Source: Cunninghamia lanceolata
Taxonomy: Eukaryota > Streptophyta > Pinopsida > Cupressales > Cupressaceae
Reading direction: 5' to 3'
NCBI GenBank assembly: GCA_027924645.1
Contig: BSBN01000888.1
Span: 16,251,001 to 16,315,000, forward strand
Length of the DNA: 64,000 nt
Part shown: piece by piece, positions 1 through 11,400 of the stretch
Layout of the letters: each line of letters starts with the position of its first letter
How positions within the stretch are numbered: the first letter of the stretch is position 1
Position numbers and translations under genes: made by a program
Notes under the pieces: generated by a model
The model's input: the letters and a program-made list of their open reading frames with translations, nothing else
Told to the model about the DNA's origin: nothing
The model's database searches: none

Positions 1-168
1 TATGTTGTTGAATCAAGCAACCAACATTCATCTCTTTGGGTAAAGCTAGAGTGTTTTGGGTGCAGCACTCTCCACCTTATTGATCGATTGTGAATCAATG
101 TGAAGGCATTGCATTGTTTGTGTTGTATTTTTTTATTGTTTTTCTTCATAGTGGTTTCCATGATCTCA
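1..168 (+). repeat. 3' end of the 5' LTR of element B
   Basis: It ends in ...CCATGATCTCA, exactly as the 3' LTR ends at 26818, after which the two sequences diverge. Here the next bases are the TTTGGCACAC primer-site string; there they are flanking element C. About 13 of 168 positions differ by eye, so B is considerably older than A1. Confidence 0.85.
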
Positions 169-170
169 TT

Positions 171-190
171 TGGCACACTCGGTGGGACTC
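171..190 (+). other. Primer-binding site of element B
   Basis: TGGCACACTCGGTGGGACTC begins two bases after the LTR. It has the TGG start expected for the complement of a tRNA 3' CCA end and resembles the TGGCGCCCACCGTGGGG class of plant gypsy primer sites. I could not assign the tRNA. Confidence 0.6.
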
Positions 191-260
191 CCATGTCCTG
201 ATTCTAGTAACTTTTGCTAGTTTGTGCATGAGTTTTCCATAAAAATCATCTATTATAGGT

Positions 261-403
261 ATCAGCACCATTTTCCACTATATTAGCACAATTTCCCACT
301 ATATTAGCACCATTTTTTACTGTATTAGTGCCATTTTTCTCTGTAGTGGCGCCATTTTGCTCTGTAGTGGCGCCATTTCTCTCTGTATTGGTGCTATTTT
401 CAC
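261..403 (+). repeat. 21-bp tandem repeat, about 7 units, in the B leader
   Basis: Units of the type ATTAGCACCATTTTCCACTAT recur every 21 bases at 261, 282, 303, 324, 345, 366 and 387 with gradual drift. Because 21 is a multiple of three, one frame stays open through all units as a seven-residue repeat, but it has no clear start and stops soon after. It is most likely a leader minisatellite. Confidence 0.85.
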
Positions 404-1989
404 AAAAACTTCAAACTAGCGTAACTTCCTCATACGGTGGTGAAATCTTGCAAACAAACACTCGTTGGAAATATGAGAGGACAAAATTCACAATGGAGTA
501 GGTTTTATTAGGTGATTGTATCATTTTACTAGTCTTTTTCTTAGTCAAATTCAAACTTGTATATAAATTTTGATTGAGCATAACTTGAGCAATTTTGATC
601 AGTTTTCAGCAAAAAAAATTTCAAATTTCTTAGAATCTGCTAAACTTTTTGTTTGTGCAATCCATTTTTTTGTATTAAATCATTTTTATTATCATATTGG
701 ATCTTTTTCACATAATCATCTTCTTTACAACTTTACTTGTTTCTTTTTTGATTTGGTGGCTTGAAGGTGAATCAGTAAGGCTAGAACATTAGGATCAGCA
801 TCTACAACAACTTGGCAAGTGATATAATCAGGTGCACTCATTTTATCTTTCATCTCTTAATCTTGTTTGATCACACATTTAGACTTTGGGCTTAAAATAA
901 ATAACTTGTCAATTACACATCAAAAATTGGGCATAAAATCAATAAGTGTCTTCCATCACACATTTGGACTTGGGCTTTAAAAAAACAAGTGCATGAATTG
1001 TTTGGTGAATTTACATCCTATTAGGGGTGTGTATGCTCTTCTCATGCACTTCGTGCAATCTTGAGAATTAAAAACACCTCTTATCCATTCATATTCACAC
1101 CTCACATTTTGATTTCTAAGGGTTAATTTACAAGTGTGAGTGTGAATCAATTGTGCGTGTGTATGCTCTCTCCTCATACTGCAAGGTGATCTTGGAGATC
1201 AAAAACACCTCACTTGGTTCGCTTTTGTTTACGCTTGTTAGGAGGCCTACTTAGAGACACACCACTCCAAGGGATGATGTCAATCAAGGTTGAATTGAAA
1301 GACACCCTCATTGAGAGTTGGAATCTCGTCACTCTTAGCTAAGCCCAAATTAAATTTATACCTTTGGGAAGTGAAGGTGAAGGTTAGGTTACCCCTTTCT
1401 CCTGGCTGTGTGGTAGGATTTTGCGTTCAATTCCTTAGTGAACCTTGTGAAAACTAGCCTAAGACTTAATTGGCCATACCCCACTTGACTAGTCTTAGGT
1501 CTTGTTGATGTGTTTTCATGTGCTTGCTTAGTAATCATCACATTCTTCAATATTTTAAAGTCAAAATTGCTTATGTGTTTTGCATGAGTGAATTATGTTT
1601 GTACATGTGTGATCATTTGAATGAACATTGCCAAATCAAGATAAACACCAAACACATAAGACAAGTCATTCAACTCATTCTTCCAACACATTCAAATCCA
1701 ATCAACTTCATCCTAATCACCAATTCTTAACCACTTCATTCCTAATCATATCCAAGTCATCATAATTCAAACCCTCCTTATTCCAAACCACCTTCTTTCT
1801 AATTAACCCCTAATCATCCTAGTCATCATCCTTATTAATCCAAATCATACAATCTTTCCATTCTTAATCAGATCCAAGTCATCATCCTAATCATCACACA
1901 TCATCCAATCATCAAATCACATTCCAAATCATCTCCACACCATCATCAACCTAGTCCTAGTCAACACTTGTCAAGATGGTCGTAATCAT
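404..1989 (+). other. Leader region of element B, no gene seen
   Basis: This is AT-rich sequence between the leader minisatellite and the gag-like frame. A roughly 60-bp stretch at about 1026-1085 recurs imperfectly at about 1157-1216; both contain GTGTGTATGCTCT and AAAAACACCTC. From about 1650 the sequence becomes rich in CATCC/AATCA, like the rest of the B gag-like region. Small open frames here show no recognisable domain. Confidence 0.6.
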
Positions 1990-2599
1990 TCAAGGGGCTA
2001 TCCCTCTAATCATGAGACAAGACCTAAGCCTATAATCACAATTAGAGGAGCCCCTCCTCCTAATCCAAATCATGAGGACAAACCAACACCCATTGTCACA
2101 ATTAAAGGTGGATATCCTCCTAATTGAATGATGAGGACAAACCAAGACCCATAGTCACAATTAAAGGTGGCTATCCTCCAAATCTAAGTCATGAAGACAA
2201 TCCAAGACCAAAGATCACAATTAAAGGAGCCTCTCCCCCAAATCCAAAACCCAATTCATCCACACATCAAGCCAATTCCACATCAACCTATCACACTTTA
2301 TACCAATCTAATTCACCTACTTATCACATTCATGCCATATCACCTAATCCCACTTCATCATCCTATCAAGGCCATTCCTCATCACCTTATCAAACATCTT
2401 TCCATAACAATGCCACATCACCATACCCTACTTCTTTCAACATCAACCAATGTCCACAATAATCTACCTTACAAAACCTTTCACCTACAAATCCTATCAT
2501 GCCACCTCATCACCAAACCTATCCACACGATAATCAAATATCCTTACAAGAACAACATGGAAGTCCAAATGGCCCTATGTACATAAATCAAGAAAGTCC
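1990..2599 (+). pseudogene. N-terminal part of the B gag-like protein, split by A1
   Basis: A frame rich in Pro, Ser, Thr, His and Asn begins with 20-residue repeats containing the motif HEDKPRPIVTIKG followed by PPN. It continues as a low-complexity Ser/Pro/Tyr tract. One repeat unit is one base short (59 instead of 60 near 2128), which shifts the frame, and a TAG follows at about 2460. The frame runs into the A1 insertion at 2599 and resumes at 16295 after removal of A1 and one copy of the AGTCC duplication. No canonical capsid domain is recognisable. It is likely a degenerate structural protein of element B. Confidence 0.55.
1993..2245 (+). repeat. 60-bp coding tandem repeat, about 4 units
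   Basis: Units begin at about 1993, 2047, 2107 and 2166, with a partial unit at 2226. Each codes a peptide like GGYPPN...HEDKPRPIVTIK. Amino-acid identity between units looks better kept than wobble positions, as expected for a repeat that was once translated. Confidence 0.75.
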
Positions 2600-5514
2600 T
2601 GTTGATGACTGTTTTGATGCAATCATAACAATAAGTTTAAATTCACATATAATGAACTGAAACTATACTTGAAAGATAAGAAGGAATCATTTGGTGATTC
2701 AACTAATCCCAAGTCTATAATGGTTCGGTTGGTCAAGTTCAGTTGGTCAATGTGAAGCTGTAATGTTCAAGGGGCCTTACGTAGTTTAGGTTTATTTTGT
2801 GGTTTACTGGACTAAGAATATGCAAAGAGGTCATGAGATATGTCAATGCTTTTCATTCCTTTGCATAAGAGTGATACTGGGCTGCAAGTTTTAGATGGTT
2901 TTCTTGGATTTTTGCAGCTTTCTTCTTTATCTATTTATGAAAACTGTCTACTTATGGCTCTGTTATACATGCTTCTTCAAATTTGAGACAATTTCCTTTG
3001 GATTTCTACATTTTCAGCTAAATATTTCAGATGGGTTGGGAAAAGTTAGAAAGCTCTAATCTATACCTCACTTAATCTACCGAAGGATCTAAGTGTTTCT
3101 GTTATGCACTATGTAAACACTACAGTAGTTTGATCAAATCCACAGTAAAAACCCTAAATGTAAGTTCTGAGCATTTTCACAAACATACATTTAAAATTGC
3201 AAGCTCTCAAAGAAGATATTTCAAAACACAAAGAAGAGCAGGAGAACACTCAGAAGATAGATGCAAAACTCCAGATTCTATTGTATTAGAAACGAATAGC
3301 CATACATGATTTACAATGTAAGAATGACTCTTAGTTTCATTGATCATACTACAGAGAACTTACAAGCTTTACAGATACAGTAAGGCAGCCAGACATTCCA
3401 CGCGCACCTTACTGCAGACAAACATGCGACCTCCTTCTTCTACCTCTAAACTATTCTAACTTGCTGTATGTTCCTAAAAAAGAAATTCTGTTGTAGCCAC
3501 TATTGCTTTCCTAAAATCCCTGTTGTAAAGTATTATAGTGTAGAGAGGCACAATATAAAGACATACTGATTGTCCTCACTACAGCAAACCTAACTGAACC
3601 CCTGGTTCAAACCCTTGGTTACAGCAATAAATGCAGGTGAACCAGCTCTCAAAAATATCTCTGATCAGTTGTCAAATCTGGGCGAAATATTGCCCCTTCT
3701 GAGAAGTTCCGGTAGCTGGGTAATAACTTCTGTTTGTCTGTTGTGATAATACCTTCAGCTGCGACCTTCCTCTTCACTTGAATGGCTTTGACCTTCGCAC
3801 TTCATCCTTATCTTCTTGCTCTTGAGATCAGATCTTCTGCCTCCATGAGGTCACTGCGCTGACTTTCCAGCTGCTTCCTCAACTGCAAGCCTGCAAGACA
3901 AGACAAGCAATAAGTTTCACATTTATCATAAAAACAGCATGAAATTAAAATAACCGTTTAAACCCAGGTGACTGCGCAAGATGGAGAAAATCAGATCTAG
4001 AATCCTCTCAAAACGCGTCCAAAATGCGCTCAGACTGCTCAAAATTGATCAGGTCAACTATCGCTGACTGAAAAAATGCCAAAGGCGCCAAAAAAAACAC
4101 TTTAAAATGTCCACCGCCTCATTTCCCGCCCATCGGCATGATATTCGCTGTCGGTGCATCAAAAAAAACATACTGGCCGACATTCACTTCATCATCATGA
4201 TATTCGCTTCTGCATATTGGGAAAAAAGAACAACATCATCATCATCATCATGTTTAAGAAGAATAGGAGGATATGAATATAATCTTGCTGCTGAGGAAAG
4301 GAAGATGATGGTGACGTCATCATGATATTCGGGCTTCATTGAAATGCTAAGGATGACATCATCGTCATATCCGGTTAAGATCAGGGGGCTAACTGTGATA
4401 TCGGGTCACCTAAGGAGCATGATCAGGATGATGAACGTAATATGATCCTTTTGCGGTCAAGGCAACCCTGTCGAAAGATCAGGATGATGATGATCATCAT
4501 CATATTTGGGGCTTTTGTCGAACTTGGAATAAGACGTCATCATCATGTTTCGGCAAATGGATCGTGCTTGAAAAATATCCTATTTGAAGAAAAAATGATG
4601 ATGATGATCATCAGGATATTTACCTCTGTTGAACATAGAATATGACATCATCATCATGTTTCGCGAACCAAATCGTGTTTTGGAAAATATCCTGTTGAAA
4701 GAATAAATGATGATGATGATCATCAGGATACTTACTTCTTCGTTTATCAGATCGGGATGACGTCATCATGATATCCGGGGCCTTTGTTAAACTTAAAACA
4801 TGACGTCATCATGATATTTCGAACCTCAGGATCATGTTTGGGAAAAATCCTGCCGAAGGGAAAATGTGATGATGATGATCATCAGGATATGTTCAAAAGG
4901 TCTTACTTCATCGGCAGGAGGTCTTTACGAAATATCGGGCGAACCAACAAGATCATGATGATCCTGGCAATAGGACAGGATAAAAAATATGATGATGACG
5001 TCATCATCATACTTCGTTTTCGGAGCACAAGGATAAGTTGAGGTCATCATGATATTTGCGCTAGGGTGATATTTCGAAATATAATCATGCTGTTGAGAAA
5101 TGCAATATCGGCCACTTTTGAATAGATAGGGTGATCATCATGATATTCGCTAACCGGAGATCAGGAGGATATGAAGATGATGATCCTCCTTCGAATATCA
5201 GGTTTGACCAAAACTTTGACCGTGCATAACTTTCACATATGGACGAATTTTCAAGTAAAGTAAAAGGCAAACCTGCATGGAATTTCAAGCTCTTTCTAAA
5301 TATGAGGTCACAACAATAAAATATGAACTTTGACAAACTGACCTCATGATGATGACCAACCTGATGCAGTATCATGATGATGATGCACCTGACCTTCATT
5401 TTTACCAGACCGCCAGAAAGCAGAAAAACACAAGCAGAAGCAAAAAGCAAAACATCAGCAGGGGTCCTCGTTTTGCTAAGGAGCAAAATGGGGCGTGTTG
5501 TGAACATCACAACA
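2600..5514 (-). repeat. 3' LTR of A1
   Basis: It is the same length as its partner at 13375-16289, at a constant offset of 10,775 bases. It contains the palindromic repeat array at about 4300-5010. The core promoter TATA-like block is near 3552-3560 (minus strand). The outer end at 2600 is fixed by the AGTCC duplication. Confidence 0.93.
4300..5010. repeat. Palindromic ATGATCATC / TGACGTCA repeat array in the A1 3' LTR
   Basis: Diverged units of about 112 bp contain GATGATGATGATCATCAGG at about 4484, 4595, 4707 and 4866. Between them are segments with TGACGTCATCATGATAT. Perfect TGACGTCA palindromes lie at 4312, 4758, 4801 and 4996. TGACGTCA is the well-known binding core for plant bZIP (TGA-class) and animal CREB factors. 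The array lies in U3, upstream of the LTR TATA block in element orientation, so an enhancer role is plausible but inferred. Short open frames across it are by-products of the ATG-rich repeats. Confidence 0.8.
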
Positions 5515-6526
5515 ACTAGCAACCAAAACAAAACAATTAAATTCAGAGTGTTCAAGGAAACTAGGTGAAATGAACTCATAACTTCCAACTATCTTTTCCT
5601 GCAAATTACTATTCAGCTTGAGAGTCAGAGTATTCAATAAAGATGCATGAATTTTCATTTTTAGTTTAGTTGTGTGCATGTGATTAATTATCCTCATCTT
5701 GAAGATCAGTTGAACAAACCAGTGACTGACATTAGCCTACGTAGGTGAGGATATTCCCTCATAGCCGACCGGATAGAGCCTTGCTACCAGCGAGCGTCTA
5801 TAGCCCCGGCAAGGTTATCGTTACAATTCTCCTAAGTAGAGCCCCACTGCCAGCGAGTGTCCATAGCCCCAGTAGAGTTACTTAGATGGCTTAATCTAGA
5901 TTTTCAGTATAATCCGCTTTATTTATTTATTTATTTTTTGTTTTCTAATTTCGAAAGATTTCATAAGATATAGCAATTTGTAACTTCATGATGCAAGGAG
6001 TGGGTACTTGCTGAAATTAAGCTGAGAATTGTAATGGTAGCAAGGGTGACCTCTAATTTTTCACCTAATATCTACACTGGTACGTTCAACAAACCCAAGG
6101 ATTTTAGGTGTGTCATCGTGAGAAACCTGCTTCGAATTCTCAATCACGTTTATTGAATACAAAACTTCAGAAGATGAACAACTCTCTACATTCATGACAG
6201 TGACAGGTTATGTGTAAATTGCAAATGGTTAACCTGAATATCCTAAATTATATACTGTTTTGAATGGTTGCTAGTTTTGCTCCTTAATACTCTACAGTAA
6301 AATAAAGATCCCTGCTGAGGAGACAACAAACAGACCAAACAAACAGGCTGTACAAACAACAAAACAACAGAAAAAACTGTACAAACAGACAGAAACAAAA
6401 AGCAAAAAACAAACAGAGGACAAGCTATACAAATAGCCAACCCAAGAAGAAAACAGCAAAAGAAGAACTGTACATTATCTACAGCACTTTACATTTAAGA
6501 AAGAAAGGACTGCCTCATCCTGACCT
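5515..6526 (-). other. A1 3' untranslated region
   Basis: About 1 kb lies between the end of the polyprotein frame (stop at 6527) and the 3' LTR. It holds a duplicated block (5755-5890) and a GTTTGTTG-type low-complexity tract around 6320-6430. The bases directly before the 3' LTR read GTTTTGGTTGCTAGT in element orientation, which is not a polypurine tract. Confidence 0.7.
5755..5890 (-). repeat. Duplicated conserved block in the A-family 3' untranslated region
   Basis: Two related units of about 60 bp share AGAGCC..TGC..CCAGCGAG..TC.ATAGCCCC. The same pair is present in A2 at about 44505-44640 on the opposite strand. Conservation across two independently inserted, otherwise diverged copies suggests a constrained RNA or DNA element. 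I did not find a convincing simple hairpin. Confidence 0.6.
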
Positions 6527-8431
6527 TCAAGCCTGGAAGTAGTGTTTCAAATGCTGGCCATTAACTGGTAATGGCACATCTTCTCCAGTCAAGGTCTTAA
6601 GTCTAAAGGTGTTGTCTCCTATTATTTCTGAAATTTATAATGGACCCAGCCATAATTTATCGAATTTTCCATGGCTTCCTTTCTTTTCATGTGCTTTGTC
6701 CCAGCACAAGACTAAGTCTGATATCCTAAATGTTTTGACTCTTGCCCTTTTGTCAAACCACCTTTTAACAACTGCTTGGTGTTTGGCAAACTTCTCGAGG
6801 GCTTGACCTCTTTTCTCCTCTAGTTGCAACATTTGCACTATTCTGGCTTCCCTATGGTTATCAAAGCCTAGATATTCATTGGCAAACTTCCAGGTTGGTA
6901 TTCTCAGATTAACCGAAAGTATGGGATCAGTCCCATAAACTAAGTGATAAGGTGTGCTACCTAAAGCTGTTTTGAACTTGGTCATGTCTACCCATAATGC
7001 ATATCTTAATAGGGTATTCCACTCTCTAGGACTTTTGGCAATTAACCTCTTGATGATGTCTAATAAGATTTTGTTTGTTGATTCAGCCAGTCCATTACCT
7101 TGAGGGTAATAATTCGAAGAAAACCTTAGAATGATCCCATATTCAAATGCCCATTTAGAAAAATTTAAAGAAGAAAAAGCAGGGCCGTTATCACATACCA
7201 ATGAATAGGGCGTTCCAAACCTGGTGATAATGTTTTCTTCAAGGAACTTGATAACTACCTCAGTTGTGGAAAATTTACAGCAGGTGGCCTCAGTCCACCT
7301 TGTACAATAGTCCGTTACCGTCAATATAAACTTGTGTCCTGCAGAAGATGGGGGATTGATGACTCCGATAAAATCCAAGCCCCATTGTGCAAACGGTCTG
7401 GACTCGATCACATGCTGCAGTGGATTGGCCAGATTTCTTCCTTTGTCTGCTGCAGTCTGACAGGTGTGGCAGCTTCTGATGTGACTCTTAGTGTCTTTGA
7501 ATATAGTGGGCCAGTAATAGCCCGCTCTCAGTATTTTGTGTGTTGTAGCTAAATGGGAACCATGGCCGGTTCCGTATTTGTCATGTAGTTCTGTCAACAC
7601 TTTATCAGCTTTAGTTCTGTTTATGCATCTCAAATAAATTCCATCATGGTTCTTCCTGAATAGAAGACCTCCTTGCACCATATAATGCTGTGCCTTAATC
7701 TTCAAAGCTCTCCTCTGAGAAGCCTTCATCTTGCCTGGGTACTTTCCAGCTATCAGGAAGGTGCTTAAATCATCGTACCAGCCTGATGCGTCTTGGGAAT
7801 TCAATACATATTGCTGTTTTATCAGATTTGGATCCATGTTTGCTATTGTCTGCACCAACACCTGCCCTCTGACCAGCTTTGCGGGAATGATCTCCATGTC
7901 AAATTCTTGCAGCGTGGTGATCCATTTGGCTCTTTTTTCTCTAGGCTCGTTCTGCATCAGCAACATCTTTACTGCTGCGTCTGGTACTATGGCTTTAATC
8001 TGGCTGCGCAGGATGTAGTGTCTGAATTTTTTTACAGCCTTTACTAATGCGAATGCCTGTCTTTCGATATCTAGATATCTCAGCTGTGCATCCTTCAGAG
8101 GCGCACTCATAAATGCTATGGGCCTCTCGTCATTATTTTCACCTTTCTGTGTCAGGGCAGCAGCGACAGAATGAGAAGATGCAAAGGAGTAGATGTAAAA
8201 TGGGCATGTGTAGTCTGGACTTGCCAATACAGGGGCATTAGAAATTGCCTCCTTGATATCTTCAAATGCGGCTTTGGCTACTGGCATCCATTCCATCTGT
8301 GCATCTTTCTTTAACATGGCATTCAACGGCTGCACAATCTCTGCAAAACCTGTTATAAACTTCCGAACAAAGTTAATTTTACCAAAAAATGATTTCAATT
8401 CTTTCCTACTGTTTGGCATTTGCAAATTTTT
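6527..8431 (-). pseudogene. pol: A1 pol, C-terminal part: degenerate RNase H and integrase
   Basis: The frame continues in phase from the reverse transcriptase after a single UAA (8432-8434). Counting from the TTG codon at 8425, residues 1-60 are the reverse-transcriptase connection. Residues 70-160 are the Ty3-type RNase H, in which the usual first catalytic Asp is replaced (YSFASSHS). Residues 250-330 hold the HHCC zinc finger, ending in CHTCQ. Residues 340-460 hold the integrase core with D351 (GLDFIG), D412 (VCDNGPAF) and E448 (NGLAEST). A TAA near 6633 replaces a CAA that A2 retains; beyond it the frame stays open to TGA at 6527, ending in HLKHYFQA. No chromodomain follows. Function: integration of the cDNA into host chromatin. 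The copy is broken only by in-frame stops. Confidence 0.88.
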
Positions 8432-11400
8432 TTAGGATTCTATTCTATCTGGATCAATTGAAATTCCATTTTCAGAAATGACATGGCCTAATAATTTACC
8501 TTCAGTTACGCCAAATATACATTTCTTAGGATTAAGGGAAATCCCATACCTTTCACATCGCTGGAGTACTTTTCTGAGGTCCTCAGCATGGGTGGATGCA
8601 TCCTTGGAATACACAGTTAAATCATCCATATACACAACAATGCATTTACCTGATAATCCACGGAATGCAACGTCCATGGCCCTCTGAAAAGTGGCACCTG
8701 CATTAATTAGTCCAAAAGGCATTCTTCTATACGCATAATTTCCCCATTTGCAAGTGAAGGTGGTTTTTAGTCTATCTTCTCTGTCAATTAAAACCTGGTT
8801 ATAACCTGAAAAACCATCTAAAAAAGACATCATCTTTGCGCCATTTACTGCTTGCAGTACTTCATCTATTGGGGGCAAAGGATAATTATCTTTTTCAGAT
8901 GCCTTGTTTAAATTTCTAAAGTCTACGCACAACCTGATGTCTCCGTTTTTCTTCCTCACTGGTACTAAGTTAGCTACCCAGACAGAATGTCTGACTGGAA
9001 AAATTATTCCAGCGGACAGTAGTTTTTTAACTTCCTCAAAGATTAAAGGCTCTAGAATGGCGTTTACAGGCCTCTGTTTCTGCCTAAATGGTTTGACTTC
9101 TTTTCTTAAAGGTATGACGTGAGTTATGATGGACTCATAAAATGTTTTCAAGTCTTCATAAGCCCATGCTATGACATGTTTATATTCTTTCAGAACATCC
9201 AGAACCTCTTTTCTGATTTTCTCAGAGCAAGCCTTCCCAATTAGTACATTTTGCGGATTTAGCTCAGTCCCTAAGTTATGTAAATCACACTTACCCCCTT
9301 CTGTTTTGGGTAAGTCTTTCTGTCTTATTATTCCGTCGAAGTCAAAGATGTGTTCTAATTCAATTACTCCTTTTGGCAAGAAGTTGCTCTTTAAGTTGAT
9401 CATATCTTCTTCGTCCCATGTTACTTCAGGCCTTTCTTGTTCATCAATAATTTGGGCCTCAAATGCCTCATTACAAGTCAGAAAATCAATAATTTGCTGA
9501 TCCTCTCCAAATACCTGAAAGTGTGTAACGTTGTCTGGTATACTGGGCACGTTAACTAGCTCAACAGCAAATCGTCTTAATCCTAACAGTGTCAATGGTT
9601 CTGATGTACTAGCAGCAACTGCTAACGCATCAGGCCTGTGGTTTAGTTCTCTAGGAATATGCTCTATGTTAAAAGCATCAAATGAATCCATTAAACCACA
9701 AACTCTATGTCTGTAACTGATCATCTTCTTATAATTGCAGGCATATAGTTTCCTCACTTGTCTGACTACTAATTCAGAGTCTGAAAATACTCTGATGGTT
9801 TTTACCCCTTTCCTGATGGCCATGACAAGTCCTAAAATTAGGGCCTCATATTCAGCAATATTGTTAGTGCAGGAAAATTGTAATCTATATGCTGCCAAAT
9901 GTGATTTACCTTGAGGATTTATGAGTTCAACACCTGCACCTGCGCCCTGTTTTGATTTGGACCCATCACACTTTAACGTCCACATGCCATCTTTACTTTT
10001 CTGATCTTTTACCTTGGCATACCTTGTCCCTTTTACTGCCTGTGGGGTGTTATCTTGTTTATTCATGGGTTTTTCCGTTTGGTTATCTTGCATATGTGTG
10101 TTTTTGGTTTGCAACTCAGAAAGATTACTACCCTCGTCCTCTATTTCTTTCCCTAGATCTGGAATCAAGGCACCTATCTTATCCTGAACATATCTCTGTG
10201 TTAGATCAGGATTCTCATTTTTCTCTTGTGACTCTACCCTCCCTATGCATTTTTTGTATTCATATTCAATGATGTCCTTGCATATTTCACAATTCTCCTC
10301 AGAATGCTGCCTATCATGGACTCTACACCTATTTTTATATAACTTACATTGGACTAGGAGATTGTGTGTAACGCACTCTTCCACCTCTTGTCTAATGGCA
10401 CGACCAAATTGGTCTATTGCATTGTTTTCCTCATCTGAAGAATTTCCGTCAGACTCAATGAATAGTGCTGTTCTATTGTTGACACACTTCTTTCTAATGT
10501 TTAACATCATAATCTCTTCAATCTGCATCCCATTGTTGGTAATTCTGTAGACACCTGGTTCAACAGCAGCATATAATATTTCATTAGTTTGATTATACTC
10601 CGTTATCATATGTTTCATTCTGGGCTCTGCCCCTATTCTGATCTGGTTTGGGATGCCTCTCCATGGTAACCACATGTGTGAAAAGTCAGTAGCCATATAT
10701 CCGTTTAATGTCTTGGACCAATCCCTACTTAGCACCATTCCATAATTTACGGGTATATCCACTACTTGGATGTCAATGATTTGGCTCACCCTAGGGTCTG
10801 AAGCTAATTGCACTTGTATGTTCATGAGTTCTCCTATCACACTAACCTCGGTCTTATCTAATTGCGTGACAACCTTGGCAGATTTGGTGGGAGTCAGCCC
10901 GAGAGTTTTACATATTCCTAAGGGCATTACGTTGGCTGAAGCACCAGAATCTACCATGCAATTGTGTATATTCTTCCCACACAACCTAACAGTTAACAAG
11001 AAAGGTTGAGTATCCCTCTTATCCGCATGTATTACCACATTTGTATTGGAAGGCTGCTCAACTTTCTTACCTTTCTCCTTAGGTGGTGAATCACTATTAG
11101 GAACAGTTGTATCAGCAGACACCTTGTTTGTTATAGATGTGTCCAGGGATTTTAAAAAAGCATTTCTGATCCCTGGGGTCTTCAATAATTCATTTAGAGG
11201 TATGCTGACCTTCATTTTTTTTATTTCCTCTGATAAGTAATTCATTAGTCTTGTTGTCTCTATTGTTTTTGTCTTACTTGTTTGATCCTTTTGCACTGCT
11301 GTTCCGTTATTTGTGTGCTGACTAGCTTTAAGTATGGCAGGATGGTTGCTAGCATTCTGATCTGGGGGGGTATTGATGTTATTCGGAGGAGTGGAAGTGG

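Noticed and set aside
261..403. Possible CRISPR-like array
   Set aside because: The units are contiguous 21-bp repeats with no unique spacers, in a plant retroelement leader.
4107..5041. Small plus-strand frames of 67-85 codons, repeated at 14882-15816
   Set aside because: They arise from ATG-rich palindromic repeats in the two A1 LTRs, have no recognisable domain, and run antisense to the element.
5755..5890. Simple hairpin RNA in the duplicated A-family block
   Set aside because: The arms I tested are related in direct rather than inverted orientation, so I report conservation only.
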